Source: an uncultured Clostridia bacterium (GTDB lineage Bacteria; Bacillota; Clostridia; TANB77; CAG-508). From it: a DNA stretch of 33,159 bases. Made by a program: the position numbers and the translations under genes. The first letter of the stretch is position 1; each line of letters begins with the position of its first letter. This document shows positions 25,971 to 33,064 of this stretch, one piece after another. Below the pieces are notes generated by a model. It searched no databases. It was not told the DNA's origin and worked only from the letters and a program-made list of their open reading frames with translations. The stretch is from assembly GCA_947629355.1 (NCBI GenBank), contig CANRDJ010000015.1, forward strand, positions 1-33,159, read 5' to 3'.

Positions 25971-25999
25971 ATATTACTACATTTTTTTACAAATTGCAA
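25971..25999 (-). promoter_or_regulatory. Candidate promoter of the NCS2 permease
   Basis: TTGCAA (25994-25999), 17-nt spacer, TAATAT (25971-25976) on the minus strand, between the tRNA-Ser fragment and the permease. Confidence 0.5.
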
Positions 26000-26013
26000 G
26001 TATTTTTGTAATA

Positions 26014-26074
26014 TTTGGCGGAGTGGGTGGGATTCGAACCCACGTGCCACGTTAAATGGCTAACTGTTTTCGAG
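26014..26074 (-). repeat. Attachment site (left), displaced 3' fragment of tRNA-Ser
   Basis: It matches 33064-33124 at 60 of 61 positions (difference at 26051). It includes the T arm, variable arm, CCA end and part of the anticodon loop. The 5' half that follows (26075 upward) does not pair with it, so it is not a functional tRNA. Confidence 0.92.
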
Positions 26075-26165
26075 TAATATTTGCCGTTCCATCTTTCCTT
26101 ACTCCTACAACGCCTTTATAGTTTACTGTTTAAAATTTCCATTTATATTCCAGTTATCTATTATT

Positions 26166-27485
26166 TTATACTATATTTTCATTGTTGTAAACTACTTGCT
26201 TATCTAACTTTATATATTTTGCTATATCATTAGTAGCTTTATTACTTGCTTCTTCTAATTGCTGTTCTTGTAAATGTGTATACACAAGTGTTATTCCTAT
26301 ATCACTATGTCCTGCTAACATTTGTGCTTCTTTTATACTAACACCTTTTTCTGCACACATACTTATATAAGTATGTCTTAAATTATGTGTGCTAATTTTA
26401 TCATAATTTTCAATTTTTATACTATTCATTACCTTTTTAACTCTAGCCCATAAATAATCATTTAACATTGCTGTATATTTGCTAGTAGTAAAAACAAAAT
26501 CTTCTTCTGTAAATGCTTTATTATTTTTTAATGCTAATTCTTTTTGTTCTTCTTTATGTACTTTTAATAAGTCTATTATATCTGTTAACCATACAGTTCT
26601 ATAACTTGCTTTCGTTTTTAAATCTTTAAATTCCTTTACACTTTTTCTAATTCTTTCGTTATTTTCATTTTTTATGTGTGTTACCCTTTTATATTGTCTA
26701 TAAATTTTTGCAGTAGCATTATTAAAGTCTATATCTTTCCAACATAACCCAGCTAATTCTCCTGCTCTTAAACCTGTTGTCATTAAAAATATCAAATCAT
26801 AATACTTATTTTTTATACAGTAATCAATAAATGTTTTTCTATCTTCTTTCTTTATTATATATTTTTCCTTTGTCCTATTACTTTGTTTTAAAGCTAATTT
26901 TTCATCTGCTAATATGTTTTCAGTAATAACTCCATCTTTTTTAGCATACCTAATCATAGTTGTTAATACATTTCTAACTTGCTTTACATTACTATAACTT
27001 AAACCCCTTTGTTGTAGTTTATCTATAAAATTTTGCAAGTCGTCTACTGTTAATTCAGTCATCTTTTTATTTCCTAAGTATTCTTCTATATACTTAGCTT
27101 TATCACAATAGCTTAAAAAAGTTGTTTCTTCAATAATCTTTCCCCTTTCGCCTTTTTTTCTATGCCCAAATAAATAGTAATTAATATAATCTCTAACTAG
27201 CATATCACTATATACTTTTATTTTACTGCTCTTGTTTTCGTTTTTTATTAACCTAATTTCGTTAGTTTTCTTGTCTATTTCTATTCCTTTAACATCATTA
27301 TCTACTAGCCCTAGTAATCTTAGTTTTGCTTTAATATCATTAATTTCTCTCTCTGTATCTCTCATAAAGCTCTTTTTAATACTTGTTCCATTTTGTCTGT
27401 ATACAGTAAATGTGCCTTCTATTTTTCCACCCTTACATCTAAGTCCACCAGTTCCCCTTTTTTGTCTTGTTTTCTTTTTACTCAT
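26166..27485 (-). CDS. int: Tyrosine recombinase / integrase
   Basis: 439 aa. A basic N-terminal arm-binding region (MSKKKTRQKRGTGGLRCKGG) is followed by a core-binding SAM-like domain (FLSYCDKAKYIEEYLGNKKM..LQNFIDKLQQRGLS) and the catalytic domain with the first arginine in MTTGLRAGELAGLCWKDI, HNLRHTYISMCAEKG (H-x-x-R), AGHSDIGITLVYTH (H and nucleophile Y). This is the Tn916/ICE type. It lies 92 nt from the attL fragment, reading toward it. AAGGAGG precedes the ATG at 27485. It should catalyse integration at, and with Xis excision from, the tRNA-Ser site. Confidence 0.96.
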   Translation of the reverse strand: MSKKKTRQKRGTGGLRCKGGKIEGTFTVYRQNGTSIKKSFMRDTEREINDIKAKLRLLGLVDNDVKGIEIDKKTNEIRLIKNENKSSKIKVYSDMLVRDYINYYLFGHRKKGERGKIIEETTFLSYCDKAKYIEEYLGNKKMTELTVDDLQNFIDKLQQRGLSYSNVKQVRNVLTTMIRYAKKDGVITENILADEKLALKQSNRTKEKYIIKKEDRKTFIDYCIKNKYYDLIFLMTTGLRAGELAGLCWKDIDFNNATAKIYRQYKRVTHIKNENNERIRKSVKEFKDLKTKASYRTVWLTDIIDLLKVHKEEQKELALKNNKAFTEEDFVFTTSKYTAMLNDYLWARVKKVMNSIKIENYDKISTHNLRHTYISMCAEKGVSIKEAQMLAGHSDIGITLVYTHLQEQQLEEASNKATNDIAKYIKLDKQVVYNNENIV

Positions 27486-27606
27486 TTTAATCTACCTCCT
27501 TGTTTGTCTATTAGTAAAAGTTTGTATAAATTTATTATATAGTCTTTTACTCATAATCTCAATACCCATTTATACAAACCTTTACCAATTTTAAATTATG
27601 TAGCAA

Positions 27607-27792
27607 CTAATATCTAATTATTCTAGTATTGTTTATATACTCAATTAATTTGTTTTTGTTTATTAGTATTTTTCCGCTTGTTCTTGTAAAACTAAAACCT
27701 TCTGCCGCTTCTAATATCTTTTTTGCAGTTCGTGCATCTACTCCAAGTATCTCAGCTGCTTCTTTCATACAAATAAATAAGTTGTCTTGCAA
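27607..27792 (-). CDS. xis: Excisionase-like HTH protein
   Basis: 61 aa, winged-helix/MerR-like DNA-binding protein (ICMKEAAEILGVDARTAKKILEA, then FSFTRTSGKILINKNKLIEYI), like Tn916 Xis and other recombination directionality factors. It starts with TTG at 27792 preceded by AAGGGGG. It lies directly upstream of int on the same strand, the usual arrangement. Confidence 0.88.
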   Translation of the reverse strand: MQDNLFICMKEAAEILGVDARTAKKILEAAEGFSFTRTSGKILINKNKLIEYINNTRIIRY

Positions 27793-27858
27793 TATATTTT
27801 TCCCCCTTATCTTGTAGCTAATTAAATCTTTGTTTATAAAATTTATTGTTATTTTGCA

Positions 27859-27902
27859 CTTGTTTTTTGTTTTTTTGTTCTTGTTTTTTGTTTTTTTTGT
27901 TC
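27859..27902. repeat. Two-copy T-rich tandem repeat between xis and rep
   Basis: CTTGTTTTTTGTTTTTTTGTT occurs twice in tandem with a one-base length difference. It is an A-rich tract on the coding strand of the leftward genes, perhaps a DNA-unwinding or bending element. The rest of the 27793-27958 gap shows nothing else clear. Confidence 0.5.
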
Positions 27903-27958
27903 TTTATTTGTATGTAGTCTGTACCTAAAATATATGTTTTCAATATCTAAATGTCTTA

Positions 27959-28999
27959 TCATTTAATTATTGCAAAGTTGTCTATACATTTTTGTATCAT
28001 CTCCTTTCCATTTATAACTCTATCAAAAGTCAATACATTTATACCAAGCTCTTTTACCTTTTTTGCATAACTCAAAAATGTGCTTCTACATTTGTAACTA
28101 TCTATTGCTTTTGTATATCCATTTTTATTTATATTATTTAATAAGTTGCAAAGTTTTTCTTTCGTACTATCTTTTAATGTCTTCTCATTTTGTATCATTT
28201 CTACTGCTACATCTATTCTGTAAAATTTTTCTTTGCCAAAAATCTTTTCCACATAATATTCAAAGTATTGTTTTGCAACTTCTCTACTGTAATAATTTGC
28301 AATGTCCTTAGCTATTCCGTTTTTATGCTTTTCATAATTTAGTCTTGCATTTTTTATACGCAATTCTACCCTAAATATATTAGTATACTTATCAGCTTCT
28401 TTCTTTTTGTATTTACCTTTTTTAAATTGTTTAAGCATTTCTTTTCCTTTATCATAACAAGCTATTTCAACACAGCCACTACCTTTACTTGTATACTTAG
28501 CTTTATAAAAACCATCTTTACTTGTAATTATTTTGTTGCACTTTTTACTTGTTTTATCAACAGCTTTTTTAAACAAATTTTTAACAATTTCTATTTCATC
28601 TTCATTTTTGCATTTATAATCGTTTTTATAATCAATTCTGTTTAAATTATTTGCTTTTAAGCTGTTACCAGCATTAAAGTATTTATTTATAAAGTATGTT
28701 GTTTCTTCAACTATTTCTTCTTTTGTTTTACCTTCTATTAATTCGTGTTTTAAGCTTACAGCTAAAAAATAATATTTCTTTTTAAAATAAAAACTATATC
28801 CTTTACATCTACCAACATAAACTATTTCTTTTGTTTTTTTATCATATTTCATATTAAGTTTTGTTCTTATATTATTAGCTATTTCTATCTTGTTTTTACT
28901 ATTTTCAAACAATACTCCAAAACTTAAAGTATCTATTACATCTACTATATCTTTTCTTTCTGTTTCATTAATAATATTATCTTTCAACCTTTCTTCCAT
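27959..28999 (-). CDS. Replication initiator-like protein (Rep_trans-like, tentative)
   Basis: 346 aa, lysine-rich. The features LNRIDYKNDYKC (R-I-D-x-x-x-D), GCVEIACYDKGKEM, IFRVELRIKNARL and FYRIDVAVEMI follow the arrangement of rolling-circle initiators and phage replication proteins, in which an RID strand and an R-x-E strand build the catalytic sheet. I cannot point to the nucleophilic tyrosine with certainty. The start at 28999 (MEERLKDN) is preceded by AAAGGAAAA; the frame is open a further 58 codons across the iteron-like repeats, which probably are not translated. Position beside int/xis and repeats supports a role in replication of the circular form. A relaxase role is possible. Confidence 0.6.
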   Translation of the reverse strand: MEERLKDNIINETERKDIVDVIDTLSFGVLFENSKNKIEIANNIRTKLNMKYDKKTKEIVYVGRCKGYSFYFKKKYYFLAVSLKHELIEGKTKEEIVEETTYFINKYFNAGNSLKANNLNRIDYKNDYKCKNEDEIEIVKNLFKKAVDKTSKKCNKIITSKDGFYKAKYTSKGSGCVEIACYDKGKEMLKQFKKGKYKKKEADKYTNIFRVELRIKNARLNYEKHKNGIAKDIANYYSREVAKQYFEYYVEKIFGKEKFYRIDVAVEMIQNEKTLKDSTKEKLCNLLNNINKNGYTKAIDSYKCRSTFLSYAKKVKELGINVLTFDRVINGKEMIQKCIDNFAIIK

Positions 29000-29047
29000 T
29001 TTACATTTTCCTTTCTTTTTTTTTACACAAAAAAACATAAATATATA

Positions 29048-29177
29048 TTTAATAATTTGTCCTATATTATATATAACATCTTGCCTTAACCTATCTTGTA
29101 TAAATTTTAAAATTTTTCTTCTATATTTAATAACATCTTGTCTTAAAATTTTTTGTTCTATATATAATAACATCTTC
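29048..29177 (-). repeat. Iteron-like direct repeats upstream of rep
   Basis: Three related units each starting on the minus strand with (C/G)AAGATGTTAT: 29141-29177, 29105-29140 (tandem, about 36 nt each) and 29048-29083 after a 21-nt gap. They lie directly upstream of the rep start in AT-rich DNA, the typical place of a replication origin with Rep binding sites. Confidence 0.65.
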
Positions 29178-29404
29178 GTATCACCTATACTGTCAGTTTC
29201 TATAAATTTTATGTAAACAAAAAATAAAGCTTCATTTTAAAGCTTTACCATATCTTATATATTTCTTGTTGTTGTATTTGTCGTTACCCTTTCCGTTGCT
29301 CTAATGTAATTATCTCTTAAATTTATTTATAAATTAAATTAATAATGTTATATGCCTAGCTCATATAAAATCGCTTACAATCGCATTTAAAAAGTCAAAA
29401 AAAA

Positions 29405-29435
29405 TACACCTACTACATAATTTTGTAGTAAGTGT
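29405..29435 (-). terminator. Intrinsic terminator after the SHOCT/immunity cluster
   Basis: Arms around ACCTACTACA and TGTAGTAAGT with a short AT loop, T-runs on both strands. A second small hairpin ATAAAG/CTTTAT lies at 29449-29464, and another, AAAGCTT/AAGCTTT, at about 29227-29247. The rest of 29217-29498 shows no gene; it may hold a single-strand origin. Confidence 0.65.
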
Positions 29436-29498
29436 TTTTATTCGCTCTATAAAGTCCGCTTTATCAAACCTTTGTTTTCTATGTCTTTCTTTACTCTA

Positions 29499-29711
29499 CT
29501 ATGTCATAAAAAATAATATAAAACCTGCAAATATTCCTAACAATAATGAACAAATTAATGCTATTACAATATACCCTATACTGTAATTACTTTCTTCGTT
29601 TTCACTATTTGCTAATATTTTTGCTTTTTCTATTTCAAATTCTTTTTCTGTTATAATTCCATTAGCTTTTAAATTTTGTATTCTCTCTAAATCTTCAATT
29701 TTGCTTTCCAT
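29499..29711 (-). CDS. SHOCT-domain single-pass membrane protein (module B, gene 3)
   Basis: 70 aa. An N-terminal SHOCT domain (IEDLERIQNLKANGIITEKEFEIEKAKIL) is followed by one or two C-terminal hydrophobic stretches (YIVIALICSLLLGIFAGFIL). Its first 18 residues are identical to the 34-aa gene at 30609-30713, and the upstream flanks of both genes are nearly identical. Last gene of the leftward cluster before the terminator at 29405-29435. Function unknown. Confidence 0.8.
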   Translation of the reverse strand: MESKIEDLERIQNLKANGIITEKEFEIEKAKILANSENEESNYSIGYIVIALICSLLLGIFAGFILFFMT

Positions 29712-29758
29712 ATTTACACCTTTATTTTAATAAAATTTTTAACTCTATATCATTTTCA

Positions 29759-30151
29759 TTATATAAACAATTTAAGTGTAGCAACTAATAACCCAATAAT
29801 TGTTAATATTAATCCTACTGTTACTAATTTATTTTCAGTTCCTGTTTGTTCTGTTCTCTTTTTTGCCATTATTTTTGCCATTATTTTTGCCATTATACAA
29901 ATTATTAAACTAATTATTGCCAGTATCAACCCTAAAATTGGAACCACCAAACATAATAAAAGTGTTATTATTCCTAATAAAAGTGTTATTATTCCTAACA
30001 CTAATATTCCTTTCGTACTATTTGTACTTGTATTAGTTTTATCATTATAATTATTTAATATCTTATATTTTTCAATTTCAAACTCTTTTTCTGTTATACT
30101 ACCATCATCTTTTAATTTTTTTAGTTTGTCTAAATCTTCAATTTTTCCCAT
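29759..30151 (-). CDS. SHOCT-domain membrane protein (module B, gene 2)
   Basis: 130 aa. An N-terminal SHOCT domain (IEDLDKLKKLKDDGSITEKEFEIEKYKIL) is followed by two or three hydrophobic segments and a basic loop. Compared with its duplicate at 30794-31180 it has two in-frame internal expansions: LGIITLL is doubled (21-bp repeat near 29955-30000), and the IMAK unit is tripled (15-bp repeat near 29868-29895). It has also lost the IYIAS segment. AAAGGAAA precedes the ATG. Confidence 0.82.
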   Translation of the reverse strand: MGKIEDLDKLKKLKDDGSITEKEFEIEKYKILNNYNDKTNTSTNSTKGILVLGIITLLLGIITLLLCLVVPILGLILAIISLIICIMAKIMAKIMAKKRTEQTGTENKLVTVGLILTIIGLLVATLKLFI

Positions 30152-30165
30152 ATATTTTTCCTTTC

Positions 30166-30597
30166 TTACCTTAATAATTTTTGCTTTTCAATTTCAAATT
30201 CTACATCTGTTATTGTTCCTTCTGCTTTTAGTTTTTGTAATCGTGCTAAATCTCCATATTTATCTTCACTTGCTTTATTACTCTTATTGTCTATACAAGC
30301 CCATATTAAACATCCAACCCAACCTATAAATGTCCAACCTAAAAGTATATTTATTAATATAATTGCCACCTTGTTAGTATGTTTTCTTTTACACGCTATA
30401 AAAGTTGGTATCAAATATATAATTAATGCTGTTATTCCTATTATTACTACCGTTAATACTCCTGTTATTACCATACTAGTTACTGTATCCTTCATTGGTG
30501 CTATTTCTACACTACTTGCCATACAATTATTTACTATTCCTAAAAATATTAACATTATTATTGCAATACATAAAATTTTATTTATTATTTTTTTCAT
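30166..30597 (-). CDS. Superinfection-immunity-like membrane protein with C-terminal SHOCT domain (module B, gene 1)
   Basis: 143 aa. A signal-peptide-like N-terminus (IINKILCIAIIMLIFLGIV..MASS) and a membrane segment lead to LIPTFIACKRKH, then IILINILLGWTFIGWVGCLIWACID, the hallmark of the Imm_superinfect family (T4 Imm-like, PF14373). The C-terminal SHOCT domain is DLARLQKLKAEGTITDVEFEIEKQ. In phages this family blocks entry of DNA from related phage. GGGGG lies 7 nt before the ATG and directly follows the stop of the mini-SHOCT gene, so translation is probably coupled. Confidence 0.82.
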   Translation of the reverse strand: MKKIINKILCIAIIMLIFLGIVNNCMASSVEIAPMKDTVTSMVITGVLTVVIIGITALIIYLIPTFIACKRKHTNKVAIILINILLGWTFIGWVGCLIWACIDNKSNKASEDKYGDLARLQKLKAEGTITDVEFEIEKQKLLR

Positions 30598-30608
30598 TTT
30601 TATTCCCC

Positions 30609-30713
30609 CTATTTCAGTAATTTTTGTTTTTCAATTTCAAATTCTACATCTGTTATTGTTCCATTAGCTTTTAAATTTTGTATTCTCTCTAAATCTTCAA
30701 TTTTGCTTTCCAT
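30609..30713 (-). CDS. 34-residue mini-SHOCT protein (module A, gene 3, chimeric)
   Basis: A complete small gene: ATG at 30713, TAG at 30609-30611. The first 18 residues (MESKIEDLERIQNLKANG) equal the gene at 29499-29711; the last part (TITDVEFEIEKQKLL) equals the end of the immunity-like proteins. It therefore looks like a recombination product between two SHOCT coding copies that deleted the membrane part. The same AAAGGTG leader box as its paralogue precedes it. The protein would be essentially a bare SHOCT domain. Confidence 0.7.
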   Translation of the reverse strand: MESKIEDLERIQNLKANGTITDVEFEIEKQKLLK

Positions 30714-30793
30714 ATTTACACCTTTATTTTAATAAAATTTTCAACTCTATATCATTTTCATTATATAAACTTATCATTATAAAATGCCAAAAT

Positions 30794-31180
30794 TTAAACA
30801 AAATTTATAATAAATATCACTAATGCTCCTATGTGCATAAGTGCAGTAACTAATAACCCAATAATTGCTAATATTAATCCTACTGTTACTAATTTATTTT
30901 CAGTTCCTGTTTGTTCTACTCTCTTTTTTGCCATTATACAAATTATTAAACTAATTATTGCCAGTATCAACCCTAAAATTGGCACCAAACATAATAAAAG
31001 TGTTATTATTCCTAATACTAAACTAGCAATATATATTCCTTCCGTACTATTTGTACTTGTATTAGTTTTATCATTATAATTATTTAATATCTTATATTTT
31101 TCAATTTCAAACTCTTTTTCTGTTATACTACCATCATCTTTTAATTTTTTTAGTTTGTCTAAATCTTCAATTTTTCCCAT
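30794..31180 (-). CDS. SHOCT-domain membrane protein (module A, gene 2)
   Basis: 128 aa paralogue of 29759-30151 with the same first 45 residues. The SHOCT domain is followed by IYIASLVLGIITLLLCLVPILGLILAIISLIICIMAK and a third membrane segment near the C-terminus, similar to DUF4190-type small membrane proteins. This copy lacks the tandem expansions of its duplicate and so is probably closer to the ancestral form. It begins 15 nt after the stop of the immunity-like gene. Confidence 0.82.
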   Translation of the reverse strand: MGKIEDLDKLKKLKDDGSITEKEFEIEKYKILNNYNDKTNTSTNSTEGIYIASLVLGIITLLLCLVPILGLILAIISLIICIMAKKRVEQTGTENKLVTVGLILAIIGLLVTALMHIGALVIFIINFV

Positions 31181-31194
31181 ATATTTTTCCTTTC

Positions 31195-31536
31195 TTACCT
31201 TAATAATTTTTGCTTTTCAATTTCAAATTCTACATCTGTTATTGTTCCTTCTTCTTTTAGTTTTTGTAGTCGTGCTAAATCTTCGTATTTATTGCCACCT
31301 ACATTTCTAAAAGCATTGCTTGTTACTGTTCCATCAGTATCTATAAATGCCCATACTAAACATCCAGCCCAACCTATAAATGTCCAACCCAGTAAAAAGT
31401 CTATCAACAATATTATTCCTTTATTTGCGTGTTCTCGTTTATATGCAATTATTGCAGGTAAAAAATATAATGCAATACTACCAACTAATAATAATGCAAA
31501 TACTATTACTATAAGTATTGTTCCAGCTACTGCCAT
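31195..31536 (-). CDS. Superinfection-immunity-like membrane protein with C-terminal SHOCT domain (module A, gene 1)
   Basis: 113 aa. ALYFLPAIIAYKREHANKG and IILLIDFLLGWTFIGWAGCLVWAFID match the Imm_superinfect family. The C-terminus carries SHOCT (DLARLQKLKEEGTITDVEFEIEKQ). I start it at the ATG at 31536 with a GGGGGG box 12-13 nt upstream; the ATG at 31566 would place that box inside the coding region. It is the first gene of the leftward operon, facing the divergent XRE regulator. A TATAAT lies at 31586-31591 on the minus strand; its -35 box is unclear. Confidence 0.83.
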   Translation of the reverse strand: MAVAGTILIVIVFALLLVGSIALYFLPAIIAYKREHANKGIILLIDFLLGWTFIGWAGCLVWAFIDTDGTVTSNAFRNVGGNKYEDLARLQKLKEEGTITDVEFEIEKQKLLR

Positions 31537-31697
31537 TATTACATTACACCCCCCTTTTTTCAACAAAATATATCTTTATTCGCTTATTATAATATCACAA
31601 TATTTCTTAATTGTCTACTCTTTTTATCAGTCATTTTTTAGTTAGTTAATTTTTTTAATAATTTTGTATAAAATAATATTTATAAGGGGGAGTCAAA

Positions 31698-31910
31698 ATG
31701 CTACAACTTAATGTCATAGAACTACTAAAACAAAAGAAAAAATCTAAGTATTGGCTTTTTAATCAATTAAATAGTATAAAACCTATGTCTTACACTAATT
31801 TCAATAAATTAATACTTAATAAAACTCAGTCAATAAAATATGCTAATATCGAGCTTTTGTGTAATATCTTAGAGTGTACTCCTAATGACATTTTTAAAGA
31901 TGTCAAATAA
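31698..31910 (+). CDS. XRE-family (Cro/C1-type) small HTH regulator
   Basis: 70 aa. N-VIELLKQKKKSKYWLFNQLN, then the recognition helix region SYTNFNKLILNKTQSIKYANIELLCNILECTPNDIFKDV, typical of the HTH_26/Cro family. It is the only plus-strand gene of the element, with AAGGGGGAG before the ATG, and diverges from the immunity/SHOCT operon. It is the likely repressor governing that operon and possibly rep or int. Confidence 0.88.
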   Translation: MLQLNVIELLKQKKKSKYWLFNQLNSIKPMSYTNFNKLILNKTQSIKYANIELLCNILECTPNDIFKDVK

Positions 31911-31953
31911 GCGCATTTTTACTGCATATATTTAATTATAGTACATTATTGTA

Positions 31954-32241
31954 TTATTTCATACTTTCTAAAATTAGTCTTGTTGCAAAACTAAATGCGT
32001 ATTTAAAAATATTTTTGTCTGTTTCTTCTGTATTTAATAGTTTTAAATCGTTAATCTTTTCATAGTCTTGCTTCTGTTCTTCGTTTAATTTACTATAAAA
32101 ATTTTTTTCTAAATTTACTATTTTACTTAATAAATCTTTGTTTGTTTCCGTGTATTCGTATATTTCTGTTTCAAACATATTAAATAATTGTTCTATTGTA
32201 TTTTTGCTTGTATTAATTGTATTTTCACTGTTAGTTTCCAT
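31954..32241 (-). CDS. Hypothetical protein of the element
   Basis: 95 aa, no recognised family. It is predicted to be all-helical and charged (LLSKIVNLEKNFYSKLNEEQKQDYEKI). AAAAGGAG precedes the ATG. It is the third in a row of small leftward genes converging on the XRE gene. Confidence 0.65.
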   Translation of the reverse strand: METNSENTINTSKNTIEQLFNMFETEIYEYTETNKDLLSKIVNLEKNFYSKLNEEQKQDYEKINDLKLLNTEETDKNIFKYAFSFATRLILESMK

Positions 32242-32296
32242 AATATCACTCCTTTTTATTATTTATACAACCTTTTTTCAGCAAATACAATACCTA

Positions 32297-32557
32297 TTAG
32301 TAAATTCTTTTTCTCTTTAATATATCTAGCAAATCTTTTAATTGCTCTATACAATTTATTTGTATTTCTTCTATATCTCTACTGTCTTTATAATCTATTG
32401 TTATTTTATTAGTAGCAGTATTAATTGCTTGTATTAATAATTTCGTTAGTTCCTTCATTTGTTTTATAATATCTGTATCTCTAACCTTTACTTTTTCTTC
32501 TGTATTATATATTTCACTCTCTTGTAACTTCCATAATTGTTCTTCAAAACTTAACAT
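32297..32557 (-). CDS. Hypothetical protein of the element
   Basis: 86 aa, helical, no recognised family (FEEQLWKLQESEIYNTEEK, CIEQLKDLLDILKRKRIY). A strong AAGGAGG box lies 9 nt upstream of the ATG. Confidence 0.65.
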   Translation of the reverse strand: MLSFEEQLWKLQESEIYNTEEKVKVRDTDIIKQMKELTKLLIQAINTATNKITIDYKDSRDIEEIQINCIEQLKDLLDILKRKRIY

Positions 32558-32576
32558 ATCTAATTCCTCCTTTATA

Positions 32577-32780
32577 TTAACTAAGTATTGTATGTACTTT
32601 TTCTATTTCGTATTCTATCTTTTTTATCATCATTTTTGTATACTTATACTCTTCTATATCCATATTGCCTTTTAGTTTTAATATCATTTCCACATTATCT
32701 AGTGTAACCTTTATATTATTAATATCTCTTAATGTGTTTTCAACTCCTAGCATATTGTTTTTATTTAATAATTCTTCCAT
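32577..32780 (-). CDS. Hypothetical coiled-coil protein of the element
   Basis: 67 aa, helical and charged (MEELLNKNNMLGVENTLRDI..IEYEIEKVHTIL). The ATG at 32780 is preferred because GGAG lies 9 nt upstream; two earlier ATGs (32795, 32786) lie on or before that box. No family recognised. Confidence 0.55.
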   Translation of the reverse strand: MEELLNKNNMLGVENTLRDINNIKVTLDNVEMILKLKGNMDIEEYKYTKMMIKKIEYEIEKVHTILS

Positions 32781-33043
32781 TTGCACCATCTCCATTTTAG
32801 TAATTTATAATATTTTACTGTACCTTGTATATAATTTATTATTTATATCTATTATTTTTCCACTTATAAATTTATTTTTTATTTTTATTAAATCATATAT
32901 TGCTACTCTAACAATATTTTCATCATCTATGTAGTCCTTTTTTTATTCCACTTATCTTTCCATTTATAGGATGAATTTATATGTATTTGTATGTATTTAT
33001 TTGTATGTGTTATATTGTTGTATTAAATCTCTAAATATAAAAA
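32781..33043. other. Gene-poor right end of the element
   Basis: Very AT-rich. On the minus strand a stretch of about 43 codons (roughly 32812-32939, ending TAA) is open but has no start codon and follows a TAA next to a run of seven A, so it may be a decayed gene end. I see no other feature. Confidence 0.4.
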
Positions 33044-33064
33044 AACAGCTATAAATAAGCTGTT
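33034..33064 (-). terminator. Intrinsic terminator after tRNA-Ser
   Basis: Arms AACAGCT (33044-33050) and AGCTGTT (33058-33064), followed on the minus strand by six or more T. It lies at the 3' end of the tRNA and belongs to the inserted element, which thereby supplies a new terminator. Confidence 0.75.

Larger units (their letters stand above)
29701..31536 (-). repeat. Tandem duplication of a three-gene immunity/SHOCT module
   Basis: Module A is 31536-30609 and module B 30597-29499. The second and first genes of each module are offset by 1,029 bp and the third genes by about 1,002 bp. Near-identical DNA covers the SHOCT/4-TM genes, the ends of the immunity-like genes, and about 65 bp of leader of the third genes (from 29701 and from about 30703). 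The immunity-like genes diverge most at their 5' ends. Confidence 0.88.

Noticed and set aside
26014..26110. A second functional tRNA-Ser gene
   Set aside because: The sequence upstream of the shared 3' part cannot form the anticodon stem or the last two acceptor pairs; it is a displaced attachment-site fragment.
29000..29173. N-terminal 58 codons of the Rep-like protein
   Set aside because: They arise from the iteron-like DNA repeats, and a ribosome site supports the start at 28999.
27859..31200. CRISPR array
   Set aside because: The repeats here are coding duplications, T-rich tandems or iterons; there is no regular repeat-spacer pattern and no cas gene.
32812..32939. Small protein gene at the right end of the element
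   Set aside because: An open stretch with plausible composition but no start codon and a stop directly upstream; reported only as a possible remnant.
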